A DNA stretch of 64,000 bases from Alteribacter keqinensis (GCF_003710255.1 NZ_RHIB01000003.1:434001-498000), one strand, 5' to 3'. Positions 24,966-33,502 are shown, counted from the first letter of the stretch. Numbers and translations are program-made. The notes: a model not told the origin generated them from the letters alone.

Positions 24966-25750
24966 GCTTCATAGAGGACAACTGGTTTACGGTCACACAA
25001 CTCGATCACGCGACCTTTGGCATCAGCGAATACGGCCATTGGGAAAAAGTCCACTCGTATCTTTTACTCGGAAAAGACAAGGCGGCTCTCATCGATACCG
25101 GGCTTGGCATTGATAACATGAAAAAAATCACCGATCAGCTCACATCACTGCCGGTCATGGTGCTCACCACCCACGTTCACTGGGATCACATCGGCAGTCA
25201 CGGCGAGTACGGGGACATTTTCGTTCATGAACAGGAAGAGGACTGGCTTGTAAACGGCATAAAGGGACTTCCTATCGATCAGATCAGAAAAGACGTTGCC
25301 CGGGATATTACGCTGCCGGTTCCCGCTTCCTTTAATCCTGAAATGTACACGCCCTATCAGGGAAAGCCTGCCGGGACGCTGAAAGATGGGGATACAATCA
25401 ACCTTGGAGACAGAGAACTCACGATTTATCATACGCCCGGTCATTCCCCGGGGCATATTGCGGTCTTTGACGTGAAAAACGGCTTTCTGTTTTCCGGCGA
25501 CCTCATCTATGACGAAACACCGGTCTATGCTTTTTTTCCGAGCACAAGTCCCGAAGACCTGATCCGGTCCCTTGAGAGAATGACGAATCTCAATGGTGTG
25601 AAAAGGATTTACGGAGGCCACAATTCCCTCGGTCTCGACCCGGACATTCTGGAAGATGTCAGAGGACTCGTATCGTATCTGAAGGAACACAATCTGATTG
25701 AATTCGGAACCGGCGTTCACCGCTTTAACAGAATCAGTGTGCAATTTTAG
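24962..25750 (+). CDS. Metallo-beta-lactamase fold hydrolase
   Basis: Starts with GTG overlapping the previous stop. The 262-residue product has the zinc motif THVHWDHIGSHG (H-x-H-x-D-H), the Asp-containing AALIDTGLG strand, the mid His in YHTPGHSPGHI, the bridging Asp in FLFSGDLIYDE and the late His in YGGHNSLG. All metal ligands of a two-zinc hydrolase are present. Members include glyoxalase II-like thioesterases, lactonases and phosphodiesterases; the substrate is unknown. It is coupled to the GNAT gene upstream. Confidence 0.9.
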   Translation: MSFIEDNWFTVTQLDHATFGISEYGHWEKVHSYLLLGKDKAALIDTGLGIDNMKKITDQLTSLPVMVLTTHVHWDHIGSHGEYGDIFVHEQEEDWLVNGIKGLPIDQIRKDVARDITLPVPASFNPEMYTPYQGKPAGTLKDGDTINLGDRELTIYHTPGHSPGHIAVFDVKNGFLFSGDLIYDETPVYAFFPSTSPEDLIRSLERMTNLNGVKRIYGGHNSLGLDPDILEDVRGLVSYLKEHNLIEFGTGVHRFNRISVQF

Positions 25751-25759
25751 GAGGCAGAA

Positions 25760-26242
25760 ATGAAGCAAGTGACCCTGTCAAACGGCGAACAAGTAGAAAT
25801 GACGTGCCTGAGCTGCGCCATCACTACAGGCCTGATTGAGCCGGACGGAGGCACGATTGTAGACCGGGCACTTTCATGCCCACCAGGACGTGGCGTATCC
25901 GGTCAAAGGGCTGGTCATTCTCGCCTGAAGCGTCATATCACGTGCCTGGATGAACTCACAGAAGAGGAGCGGTACGAGTACATCAACCTCATGGCCACGA
26001 TTCGAAAAGCACAGCGAAAGTATTGGGGATTGAGCACGTCTATTATTTTTACAACGAAGACACGACTCTTTCACACGTGGATGGTACCCCGCTATGAGTG
26101 GATGTACGCGTTCGGCCGCTCGGTTGAGTCCGTGAGACCGGTGCTCCTTCATGCGAGAAACAACATGAACGGCGAGGAACAAGTGAAAGAGGTGAGGAGC
26201 GCCATCAATGCCCTCACAAAAGAGCTGGCAAAAACTCAGTAA
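25760..26242 (+). pseudogene. HIT-family gene scrambled by compensating deletions
   Basis: A clear AGGAGGCAGAA site precedes ATG 25760. The open frame starts (MTCLSCAI, GGTIVD) and ends (FHTWMVPRYEWMYAFGRSVE) like a HIT-type hydrolase of Bacillus, but two internal stretches are in the wrong frame. In frame +1, 25862-25917 encodes GHFHAHQDVAYPVKGLVILA, and about 26014-26068 encodes KVLGIEHVYYFYNEDTT. Missing bases of about 2 plus 1, and then 1 plus 5, restore the frame each time. The deletions remove histidines expected near the active site. It is read as inactivated; assembly error is an alternative. Confidence 0.65.
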
Positions 26243-26481
26243 AGACCTAAAACGAGCACAGCAATAAACACCCCCGACCATACCAGACCGAGGGAAAAAA
26301 TCAGAAACCGCTTTGCAAAAATGTCTGAAGCATTAAAGAATAGTTGATAAATCCAGGCAAATAAATCAGCTGCCCCGAAAAAAGACAGCTCATCCATGTC
26401 TTTTTCCTTCGTGAAAAATGCAGCCGCCATCATGATAAAACCCAACACAATCATTCCGCATAAAATCAATTCCACGTCCAT
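26236..26481 (-). CDS. Small membrane protein
   Basis: An 81-residue protein with two hydrophobic segments (LILCGMIVLGFIMMAAAFF and FLIFSLGLVWSGVFIAVLVL) and a central acidic-aromatic loop (DMDELSFFGAADLFAWIYQ). AAGGGTGATGG precedes the ATG at 26481. It converges with the HIT remnant, overlapping its stop by seven bases. No family was recognised. Confidence 0.6.
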   Translation of the reverse strand: MDVELILCGMIVLGFIMMAAAFFTKEKDMDELSFFGAADLFAWIYQLFFNASDIFAKRFLIFSLGLVWSGVFIAVLVLGLY

Positions 26482-26591
26482 ACCATCACCCTTGTTTTCA
26501 TATTGATTTTTGTTTATTCACCGGGAAGAAGACTTCTTCCTTCCTACCGCTGAAAAACAGGACTTTGGTTCCTGTAGAAAGGAGGCCGCCG

Positions 26592-27122
26592 ATGATAAAA
26601 ATACGTGTTTTATCCTTAAATGACCTCACCTTGACCATGCTCGATTCATTTGACCGCACCCAGCACACATCCCGGGTACTGACGTATGAGAAAGGAGAAT
26701 GGCAAGAAAAGACCGATTACTTTGAAGACGCATGGTCTCCGGAGGAAAAGCGCACGATCACAGACCACTTCTATAAGACTATTGAATCCGGGGGAACAGT
26801 AATCACAGCTGAAGACGGTCCTCACATTGCAGGTTTCGCCGTTCTGGAGCCAGGCCTTTTCGGCAAAACCGCAGTCTATCAGGAACTCTCCTACCTTCAT
26901 TCTGACAGAAGAAAAAGAGGGCAGGGCATCGGCAGACAACTGTTCCACAAAGCAAAGGAAGAAGCAAGAGCATCCGGTGCCGAAAAGCTTTATATCGGAG
27001 CCCATCCTGCAGTGGAAACCCAGCATTTTTACCGGTCAATGGGATGTGTTCCTGCCAAAGAAACAAACGAAGAGATCTATCTGCGGGAAGTACGGGATAT
27101 CCAGCTGGAAACAGATTTATAG
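26592..27122 (+). CDS. GNAT family N-acetyltransferase
   Basis: The ATG at 26592 follows AAAGGAGG. The 176-residue product has a standard C-terminal GNAT core: FAVLEPGLFGKTAVYQ, YLHSDRRKRGQGIGRQLFHK (the R-x-x-G-x-G/A loop) and AHPAVETQHFYRSMGC. The N-terminal 60 residues carry a DYFEDAWSPEEKRTITDHF segment. Substrate is unknown. The DUF2812 gene follows after 14 bases and the frameshifted membrane gene after that, so the three probably form an operon. Confidence 0.88.
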   Translation: MIKIRVLSLNDLTLTMLDSFDRTQHTSRVLTYEKGEWQEKTDYFEDAWSPEEKRTITDHFYKTIESGGTVITAEDGPHIAGFAVLEPGLFGKTAVYQELSYLHSDRRKRGQGIGRQLFHKAKEEARASGAEKLYIGAHPAVETQHFYRSMGCVPAKETNEEIYLREVRDIQLETDL

Positions 27123-27136
27123 AAGGGGAGAGGAGG

Positions 27137-27724
27137 ATGGATGACATAACAACCTCAATCAAACGGTATAAATTCGGATGGATGTATGCACCTGACAGGC
27201 TTGAGAAGTGGCTCGAGAAACAAGCAGCTGAAGGGTATAATCTGGTTGAGGTTTCGAAACGGGGCCTCACGTTTTATTTTGAAGAAGCAGATCCGGTGCT
27301 CTGCACATTCAGTGTGGTTAATGAAGGAAAAGGGGACATTCATCTCTATCTTGCCTACCGGAATGCCGGGTGGAAGCAGGCCGCTGCCACAGGTACTTCC
27401 TGGCAGCAATGGACCATCTGGAGAAAAGGTGATTCCGGGCATGAGGAGAACCCGGGAGTGAATAACGTCACTGAATTAAAGCAGCACGCCGCTAAGAGGA
27501 TGGCCACATTAAACTCCCTCCTTGTTTCACCGGTCGTTGTGATTTTCAGCCTCAATTTCTTTGGGTTTATGCTGCCTGATGTGCTGGAAAACGGATATTT
27601 TTCACTAACCGGCCTCGAACGGTTCAATGTCACGGTATACCCTTTCATTATACTCACCTTTTTTAGCATGATTTTGCGTTCGTGGATGTATTACTTCAGA
27701 GTGAAAAACAATAAGGATGTGTGA
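27137..27724 (+). CDS. DUF2812 membrane protein
   Basis: The ATG at 27137 follows GGGGAGAGGAGG. The 195-residue product opens with the DUF2812 pattern (KFGWMYAPDRLEKWLEKQAA, EGYNLVEVS, TFYFEEADP, AYRNAGWKQAA). Two membrane segments follow near the C-terminus (LLVSPVVVIFSLNFFGFML and VYPFIILTFFSMILRSW). DUF2812 proteins are often paired with PadR regulators; none is present here. Function is unknown. Confidence 0.8.
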   Translation: MDDITTSIKRYKFGWMYAPDRLEKWLEKQAAEGYNLVEVSKRGLTFYFEEADPVLCTFSVVNEGKGDIHLYLAYRNAGWKQAAATGTSWQQWTIWRKGDSGHEENPGVNNVTELKQHAAKRMATLNSLLVSPVVVIFSLNFFGFMLPDVLENGYFSLTGLERFNVTVYPFIILTFFSMILRSWMYYFRVKNNKDV

Positions 27725-27731
27725 GGCTGAA

Positions 27732-28230
27732 TTGAAGAATCGAAACATCATTTTTTTCATAACCATATTCATCGTTTTCCTGTTATTTATCCCCTCCACT
27801 ATTTTCATGCAGCAGGTAAAGGAAGACCGCTCCTTTAAAAAAGCAGCGCACTATGATTTGTCCGGGGAGAACCTGTACAACATTTATGTAGCCGGGAGGG
27901 CAGATCTGTACGAAGTGGAAAGCCGCCTGAAGCTGAAAGAGGACAGTCTGAATCCCGGGACGTACTTTATAAACCCCATTGATTACCTGTCAGTGAAAGA
28001 TGACGTTGTCTGGAGGGTGACCGTCGGGAACGGGGAGATGGGCAACGAACGAATTGATTCGCACGGGGAGCTCCCTTGAGGACGTGATCAGCGCCTATGG
28101 AGACCGGCATTACATAAGAGAAGAGCAGTCATTCCACATCGTCGGCTATCCGGATAAAGAACGGGGAGCAACGCTGGAGTTCTGGTTTTTAAACGAAGAG
28201 CTTAAAAGAATCAAATTCGAAATTGCTTAA
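27732..28230 (+). pseudogene. Membrane-anchored protein gene split by a frameshift
   Basis: Translation from TTG 27732 (after GAGGCTGAA) gives an N-terminal membrane anchor (IIFFITIFIVFLLFIPST) and an extracellular part that stops at 28077-28079. In the next frame, about 28040-28230 encodes TGSSLEDVISAYGDRH, then FHIVGYPDKERGATLEFWF and a natural end at TAA 28228-28230. The phrase G-(S)-SLEDV-I-x-AYG is typical of the second domain of such proteins. A one-base indel near 28025-28045 would join the halves into about 165 residues. The gene is therefore inactivated or carries a sequencing error. Confidence 0.65.
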
Positions 28231-28271
28231 GATGTTTAGGACAACATTTATCACCAGGGAGGTGGAGACAA

Positions 28272-28442
28272 ATGACCATTGATTACAAGGAAACGTTCCT
28301 TTACCTAGGTTGGATGGCAATCGGGATTACGATCGGGATCATTTTTTTCACACCGATTTTTGACAGCACATTGTTTGGAGTGGTTATGGGCCTCGCAATT
28401 GGATCCTCAACGTGGCTTGGAGTCAGAAAGAGAGCTTCATAG
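28272..28442 (+). CDS. Small membrane protein
   Basis: A 56-residue frame with a strong site (GGGAGGTGGAG before ATG 28272). The sequence contains two hydrophobic segments (FLYLGWMAIGITIGIIFF and TLFGVVMGLAIGSSTWLG) and a basic end (VRKRAS). It lies 41 bases downstream of the frameshifted gene on the same strand. Function is unknown. Confidence 0.6.
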   Translation: MTIDYKETFLYLGWMAIGITIGIIFFTPIFDSTLFGVVMGLAIGSSTWLGVRKRAS

Positions 28443-28467
28443 ATAAAAAGGAAGCGGAAATCCTGCC

Positions 28468-28523
28468 ATTAACGGATTGGTGGACGCGATTCGCGGTTTC
28501 GACCCGCACATTAACGGGGGAGG
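28468..28523. repeat. 21-bp-period array, ATTAACGG core, 3 units
   Basis: Cores at 28468, 28489 (ATTCGCGG) and 28510, exactly 21 bases apart, starting 26 bases after the stop of the small gene at 28442. The core is the one seen at 18769. Confidence 0.6.
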
Positions 28524-28576
28524 CGAGGTCCATCCAAAAAAAGTAGATATAAAGCTTTCTCTAAACTCAACAAAAA

Positions 28577-28602
28577 CCCCCGGTCCACAAAATGAACCGG
28601 GG
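28577..28602 (-). terminator. Terminator downstream of the serine hydrolase gene
   Basis: CCCCGGTTCA and TGGACCGGGG arms on the minus strand followed by GTTTTT. A similar hairpin stands after the 5'-nucleotidase gene (31745). Confidence 0.8.
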
Positions 28603-28624
28603 ATCCCCGCCAACACACTCTCTG

Positions 28625-28705
28625 CTTATTCTTCCTCAGCCAGATCCACAGTCCTGCCTTCCAATAATCCACTTACCAAGGTAAGACATATAATCACGGA
28701 GCATC
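28625..28705 (-). pseudogene. Remnant of the 3' end of a second 5'-nucleotidase gene
   Basis: The stretch aligns with 31795-31880, the last 80 or so bases of the intact 5'-nucleotidase gene. On the minus strand it reads MLRDYMSYLGKWII and a degenerate tail, against MLRDYMADHGEVDY and the normal tail in the intact gene. The following hairpin is also similar. The remnant lies directly 3' of the serine hydrolase stop, so that gene probably replaced most of an older nucleotidase copy. Confidence 0.7.
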
Positions 28706-28709
28706 AGAA

Positions 28710-30524
28710 TTAATCCCCGCTTAACTCCCAGCCTTCTGCCTGCCAGCTCTCTGGATCGGGGTTAGGACCATCTTTGAACACATATCCGTTATCTCCTTTT
28801 ACACTGACCCGGTCAATGTACCAGCCGCGGCCGTTTGCAGAGGCATCTGTTTCATAATGAAAACGGACGAGTGCATCGCCCTCGTAATCTCCTAAGTCAT
28901 AGGCTGCATCCACCCATTGCCAGCCTGTGGAACCAGTGAAAACACCGTCGTGCTCATTTGTCGTGTGCCGTGCATAAAGTTCGCCTTCAAGAAGTTCCCA
29001 TGATTCTCCTTCATCCATTGAAATTTCAAGGTAGCCAAAATCCCGTGGAATATCATTTGCAATATCGAACCACGTTTTAAATGTAAGTTCACTGTTTTCT
29101 TCAAGAGTGACAGGGAGGGTAAGGGTATGATTTTTGTCCCTGCCATTTCCGCTGAACCAGGCTTTCTGCCCGGCTGCAGGGCGAACCGGTAATGCTCTTG
29201 CTGCGTGTTGGACTACATCCTGCCTTTCAGGGTTAATGGAAGGACCGTACCGTGTCGGATGGACCCTGTTTGTAAAAAAGATAACAATTGTGTCATTGAC
29301 CGGATCAACCACAAAGGACGTGCCCGTAAAACCCGTATGACCGGCTGCCACCGGAGAGGAGAGTCCGTCCATAAACCAGCCACGGTTTAAATTAAAGCCC
29401 AGGCCCTGACCTAAATCTGTTTCATCTGTCATGTGGTTTGTGAGCATAAGAGAAACCGTTTCAGGTTCCAGAATGCGGACATTTCCGTACCTGCCGCCGT
29501 TCAAGATCATTTGTGATAAAATCGCAAAGTCTTCAGCCGTACTGAACAGGCCTGCATGTCCTGCAATACCATCCATGGCATAAGCTTTTTCGTCATGCAC
29601 TGTACCCCATACCATTTCTCTGCCTGACCATGGAGAGTGCTCCGTTGGTGCGATCCTCGGCAGATACTCCTCTGACGGGTTAAACATCGTGTCATCCATA
29701 CCGAGAGGGCTGGTGATGTGATTGTAAATATAATGATCCAATGACTCCCCGGATACCTCTTCGACTAGAAGCCCCAGCAGAATCATACTCAAATCACTGT
29801 ATACCATGGTTTTTCCAGGCTCGTATTGAAGCTCTAATGTATACAAAGCTTCAAGCATTTCTTCCTCTGTGTCGTAGTTGTCAAGAGGGTGAGACGCTGC
29901 AAGACCGGATGTATGAGTTAATAACTGTTTAATTGTAATCTCCTCTTTACCGAGGATACCGAATTCAGGTATGTATGCTGCGAGTGAATCATCCAGGCAG
30001 ATGTGGCCCTCTTCTGCCAGCTGCATCGTTGCAATGGATGTGACGATCTTCGTTAAAGACGCGAGGTCAAAGATCGTATCTTTTTCCATCGCCAACTGTT
30101 CCTCTTCTGGTAAAACTTCTGTTTCGTTTTTATAAACGGACGCTTTTCCATATGCTTCGTGTTTCACGATACGGCCGTCTTTTACTACCATAGCAACAGC
30201 ACCCGGGTATTTGTTTTCCTCAATTCCCCTAAGAACAACCTCATCAATGTTTTCTAAATAATCCCCGTTCATATTAACCTGGGAGGGATGTCCTTCACGG
30301 ATAGTTCTGTTTGGTTTTCCTGCTCTGTCCCATGCCTTCGACCATGCAGGAGCAGATACCTGTGCAGGTAGAGAGCTTGGTTTTCCATGATGGAAATGTT
30401 CTTCCTCAATGGAATGCTGCGGGGCCGCCTGTTGTGCTGACGCAGGAAACTGGGTCGTAAAGGTGGAACCCAGTAAAACAACACATAAAAAAACAATCAT
30501 ACTTTTAGATCGTAACCGTTTCAT
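28710..30524 (-). CDS. Secreted serine hydrolase, beta-lactamase family (class C/PBP-like)
   Basis: A 604-residue protein with a Sec signal peptide (basic MKRLRSKS, hydrophobic core, cleavage after PASA). The catalytic domain (about 90-450) has SLTK at 156-159 (S-x-x-K), YSDL at 242 (Y-x-N equivalent with Asp) and HTGFTG as the third motif. This layout is shared by esterase EstB, FmtA and AmiE/YbbE-type proteins acting on peptidoglycan or esters. The last 140 residues form a beta-rich domain (LEISMDEGESWELLEGE, GRGWYIDRVSV) like those attached to immune-inhibitor-A proteases. It is probably secreted; the substrate is unknown. Confidence 0.85.
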   Translation of the reverse strand: MKRLRSKSMIVFLCVVLLGSTFTTQFPASAQQAAPQHSIEEEHFHHGKPSSLPAQVSAPAWSKAWDRAGKPNRTIREGHPSQVNMNGDYLENIDEVVLRGIEENKYPGAVAMVVKDGRIVKHEAYGKASVYKNETEVLPEEEQLAMEKDTIFDLASLTKIVTSIATMQLAEEGHICLDDSLAAYIPEFGILGKEEITIKQLLTHTSGLAASHPLDNYDTEEEMLEALYTLELQYEPGKTMVYSDLSMILLGLLVEEVSGESLDHYIYNHITSPLGMDDTMFNPSEEYLPRIAPTEHSPWSGREMVWGTVHDEKAYAMDGIAGHAGLFSTAEDFAILSQMILNGGRYGNVRILEPETVSLMLTNHMTDETDLGQGLGFNLNRGWFMDGLSSPVAAGHTGFTGTSFVVDPVNDTIVIFFTNRVHPTRYGPSINPERQDVVQHAARALPVRPAAGQKAWFSGNGRDKNHTLTLPVTLEENSELTFKTWFDIANDIPRDFGYLEISMDEGESWELLEGELYARHTTNEHDGVFTGSTGWQWVDAAYDLGDYEGDALVRFHYETDASANGRGWYIDRVSVKGDNGYVFKDGPNPDPESWQAEGWELSGD

Positions 30525-30863
30525 AACGTTCCTCCTAAAGTTATTATCTAAATATTCTATAAATTAATTGTGAGGAAGTCGAAAGATTTTATCATGAGAA
30601 GTTCTTCCTTTTCTGTCACAGAAACTGGTAGGTTAGAAGCAGGTCAATTGTTCTTTTGTGCAAAAGTTGTGCTTTTGACTTCTCAAAAAACGAAAGATAC
30701 AGCAAAGGAGTCATCTGCATTTCCGAAGCGTGTGGTGGATATCCAGGAATTAACCGGTTGGCAGAAGCGGGGGGAGGAGAGGAGTAGCACAAGCCGGCAA
30801 TAAAGGCTAAAAAACTACCTCTGTGCGTATACTGATTACTATTAGATTTCAGGGGGAAGTGTT
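30525..30863. other. Intergenic region between divergent genes
   Basis: This 339-base stretch separates the divergent serine hydrolase and toxin-antitoxin-like genes and must hold both promoters. One plus-strand frame (30570-30803) exists but lacks a binding site and recognisable features. A partial inverted repeat (TTTTGTGCAAAAGTTGTGC) lies near 30654. Nothing else was recognised. Confidence 0.5.
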
Positions 30864-31169
30864 ATGATGAGAAAAAGGTTTATGAAAGGTGGGAAAAGAA
30901 TGTCTGTAATGAAAGCTAGACGTGTAACCAGAGGGCGAAGAGGTCATCTATATCCTCAAGTGTCCGGCCGTCATGTCATTTCTGCCAATCGTCAAGTGAA
31001 TGATGAAACATGTGTACTGAAAAAAGGTGCTAGTCAGCAGTGGACGAAAGAAACCCCTTTAAATGAATTCAAAGGCGTGTTCTCCATCTCCACAAAGATT
31101 TGTGATGAAGGAATTGAATCAGCGCATAAGTATTATGCTCAAACCATTATTGATGAAAAGAACCGTTAA
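30864..31169 (+). CDS. Small basic protein paired with a PIN protein, possible antitoxin
   Basis: Two starts are plausible: ATG 30864 (after AGGGGGAAG, 101 residues) or ATG 30900 (after AAAGGTGGG, 89 residues). The N-terminal half is very basic (MKARRVTRGRRGHLYPQVSG), the C-terminal half mixed and helical (DEGIESAHKYYAQTIIDEKN). The stop and the next start overlap as TAATG, the usual arrangement of type II antitoxin and toxin genes. It does not clearly match AbrB, RHH or Phd antitoxins, so the antitoxin label rests on context. A basic N-terminus could bind its own operator. Confidence 0.6.
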   Translation: MMRKRFMKGGKRMSVMKARRVTRGRRGHLYPQVSGRHVISANRQVNDETCVLKKGASQQWTKETPLNEFKGVFSISTKICDEGIESAHKYYAQTIIDEKNR

Positions 31170-31651
31170 TGCCTATGGAAAAAGAACAGCTCATTCTTGA
31201 TTCCAATATCATTATCAGTTTCCTCACAGCAGATTCAAATCTCGAAAACGCTGAAGGCGTTTTCAGCCTTGCCGAAAAAGGCATCATAGATTTTTACTTC
31301 TCCTATCATGTTTTAGTAGAAGTAGTCGTGTTTTTCGGAGCGAAAAGACTCATTGCATATGATGAGGAGGGTAAGCCAAAGAACCGTATCGCTTTGCCTG
31401 TTCGAAAGATCACCGACATACTAATTCCCTTCTTTGAAAAAGACTTCTTCGTACACCCTGATAAAGAAAGCCTCATGCGTATACTCAAAATATTCTCCAA
31501 GCAGCAAAAACTCTCAACCATTTATGATCTGATGATAATGTATGAATCTTCCAAACTGGGAATCAATCTCGTATCAGAAGACAGAAAACTTCGCAGCCAT
31601 GAGGATTTTATTGGTTACTCTGTAGGTGAACTCATACAAAAATACACATAA
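31169..31651 (+). CDS. PIN-domain protein, possible toxin ribonuclease
   Basis: A 160-residue protein beginning ILDSNIIISFLTADSN, the PIN-domain first Asp. Later acidic positions are Glu in YHVLVEVVVFF, Asp in STIYDLMIMYES and Asp in LVSEDRKLRSHEDF. That spacing matches the four-carboxylate PIN nuclease centre of VapC-type toxins, which cleave RNA. It overlaps the small basic gene by one base (TAATG). A 21-bp array starts eight bases after its stop. Confidence 0.78.
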   Translation: MPMEKEQLILDSNIIISFLTADSNLENAEGVFSLAEKGIIDFYFSYHVLVEVVVFFGAKRLIAYDEEGKPKNRIALPVRKITDILIPFFEKDFFVHPDKESLMRILKIFSKQQKLSTIYDLMIMYESSKLGINLVSEDRKLRSHEDFIGYSVGELIQKYT

Positions 31652-31658
31652 AGATCCT

Positions 31659-31714
31659 TTTAAACAAGTTAGGATCTTCTTTAATCAAGTTAGAAACTGC
31701 TTTAATCAAGTTAG
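31659..31714. repeat. 21-bp-period array, TTTAAACAAGTTAG core, 3 units
   Basis: Units at 31659, 31680 and 31701, exactly 21 bases apart, with the core TTTAA(A/T)CAAGTTAG. It lies between the convergent PIN and 5'-nucleotidase genes. Confidence 0.85.
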
Positions 31715-31744
31715 CCCGGCCCCCCGCCCACAAAAAACTCAGCA

Positions 31745-31778
31745 AAAAACCCCCGGCCCAAAAAAGAACCAGGGGATG
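31745..31778 (-). terminator. Terminator of the 5'-nucleotidase gene
   Basis: An imperfect GGGG/CCCC hairpin on the minus strand followed by GTTTTTT, 18 bases past the gene's stop. Confidence 0.7.
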
Positions 31779-31795
31779 CCAAAACATACAATCTT

Positions 31796-33502
31796 CTATT
31801 CTCCCTCAGCCACATCCACAATCCGGTCTTCCGTCTCATAATCCACTTCACCGTGGTCAGCCATATAATCACGAAGCATCTCCCAGTCAGTGAAGCCGAC
31901 AATCGTGCCGCGGCCGTCATCATACGCATCAGCGAAAACGGTAAAGCCGTCGCCACCAGTAGCCGTGAAGTTGTTAGTGGCAATCGTATACGTTTCGTCC
32001 GGATCAATCTCCTCATAGGAACCGTCCACGTCAATTTCAACAGAAACGACACGTTCTCCAGGCTCCTGGCTGCTGTCATAGGTCAGTCGGGTTCCGGAGG
32101 ATACTTGAAGGAACGCCCCGCTTTCCTCAGGGGCATCATAGACACTCACCTCAAAGGCTTCGATCAATTCCTCTCCTGAAACTTCAAGCAGTGTCAGGCG
32201 GTTGCCGAACGGCTGAACCTCAATTAAATGACCGATCGTAATGTCTCCTTCAGGAAGTGACGTACGGATACCGCCCCCGTTTTGCAAGGCCATAACCGTA
32301 TTTTCATCAGCCGATAATGCAGCCTCAAGCTGGGCATCGGCGATTAAATTGCCAAGAGCCGTCTCGTTTGCCCGAACACTTTTCTCATCGCCTTCACCAT
32401 GACGCGGGTTTGGAAGCTCGGTTACCACTGACGAACCGGCACCTTCACTCTCCAGCTCCTCAATCTGTTCGGTGTACGGAGCGAGCATCTCAGCGGCTTC
32501 AGGATCCGCTTCACGTTCCTCGGTGGCAAGAAGTTCTCCATCAGCCTCCAGCACAACACCGTTTTCATCAAAGGAGACATTCATCACCCCAAGGTACTGG
32601 CCGTATTCACCCGCCTGTCCGATCACGGTCGGATCCATTTCCTCACCGTCAGCGTTTTCGGTAACGACCGTCGGCGGAGCGATTTCCGTATGGCTGTGTC
32701 CGCCGATGATCACGTCAATCCCCTCAACCTGCTGTGCTAAAAGGAGGTCATTGCCGACGCTCGGATCGCTGTCATACCCGAGGTGGGTAAGGGCCACAAT
32801 CTTATTGACGCCTTCCGCTTCAAAGGCTTCAACCATACCCTCGGCTGCCTCCACATAGTTTGTGAACGCTACATCAAACGGGCTGGAAATCGATTCAGTA
32901 TCCTCTGTATTCAAACCGAATACACCGATTTCCTCACCGTCATGCTCCAGAACAATTCCGTCGTAAATCTGCCCGTTCTCCGCTTCAAAGCTGACCCCTT
33001 CATTTGCCAGAGCGCTCAGACCTTCATCGCCGGAAAAGTCCATATTCGCCCCCACAACAGGGAACTCCGCTCCTTTAATAAAGTCAACGAGCTCCTGGTG
33101 GCCCGTGTCCGGGTCCCCAAGGTCAAACTCGTGATTTCCCGGGACAAACGCGTCGTATTCCATAAGATTCATAAACTCCAGGGCATCCTGGCCGCTGAAT
33201 TCGTTAAAATAGAGCGTACCGGAAAACACATCCCCCGCATCAAGCAAAAGCCCCTCACCATACTGTTCTTTCGCTTCATTCAACGTCGTAATCAGCTGAG
33301 GATACATATTCGTCCTGCCGTGGGTATCATTCGTATGAAAAATCGTCAGCTCAAACGATTCCCCCTCATCAGAAGCCTCCTCTTCAGCCGGCTCCTCCTC
33401 AGGTTCCTCCACATCCTGATCCACATCTTCAGCGCACCCCATAAGCGCCAAGGATAACGCCCCGGCACCCAAAAAGGTGTGAAGCCATCGGTTTCTCTTC
33501 AT
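31796..33502 (-). CDS. 5'-nucleotidase / 2',3'-cyclic phosphodiesterase lipoprotein
   Basis: A 568-residue UshA/YfkN-type metallophosphatase. A signal peptide with lipobox LMGC (Cys near residue 23) anchors it outside the membrane, followed by a very acidic linker of about 25 residues. The metallophosphatase domain has TIFHTNDTHGR, LLLDAGDVFSG, PGNHEFDLGD, ALTHLGYDSD and GGHSHTEIAP. The C-terminal nucleotide-binding domain has MALQNGGGIRTSL and TNNFTATGGDGF. It releases phosphate from external nucleotides. AAGGAGGAG precedes ATG 33502. A nucleoside hydrolase gene in the same window could use the released nucleosides. Confidence 0.93.
   Translation of the reverse strand: MKRNRWLHTFLGAGALSLALMGCAEDVDQDVEEPEEEPAEEEASDEGESFELTIFHTNDTHGRTNMYPQLITTLNEAKEQYGEGLLLDAGDVFSGTLYFNEFSGQDALEFMNLMEYDAFVPGNHEFDLGDPDTGHQELVDFIKGAEFPVVGANMDFSGDEGLSALANEGVSFEAENGQIYDGIVLEHDGEEIGVFGLNTEDTESISSPFDVAFTNYVEAAEGMVEAFEAEGVNKIVALTHLGYDSDPSVGNDLLLAQQVEGIDVIIGGHSHTEIAPPTVVTENADGEEMDPTVIGQAGEYGQYLGVMNVSFDENGVVLEADGELLATEEREADPEAAEMLAPYTEQIEELESEGAGSSVVTELPNPRHGEGDEKSVRANETALGNLIADAQLEAALSADENTVMALQNGGGIRTSLPEGDITIGHLIEVQPFGNRLTLLEVSGEELIEAFEVSVYDAPEESGAFLQVSSGTRLTYDSSQEPGERVVSVEIDVDGSYEEIDPDETYTIATNNFTATGGDGFTVFADAYDDGRGTIVGFTDWEMLRDYMADHGEVDYETEDRIVDVAEGE

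Noticed and set aside
30570-30803. 77-residue frame upstream of the PIN pair
   Set aside because: No ribosome binding site, no recognisable domain, and a composition that looks random.
31711-32079. Minus-strand frame overlapping the 5'-nucleotidase 3' end
   Set aside because: A shadow of the nucleotidase frame that also crosses its terminator.
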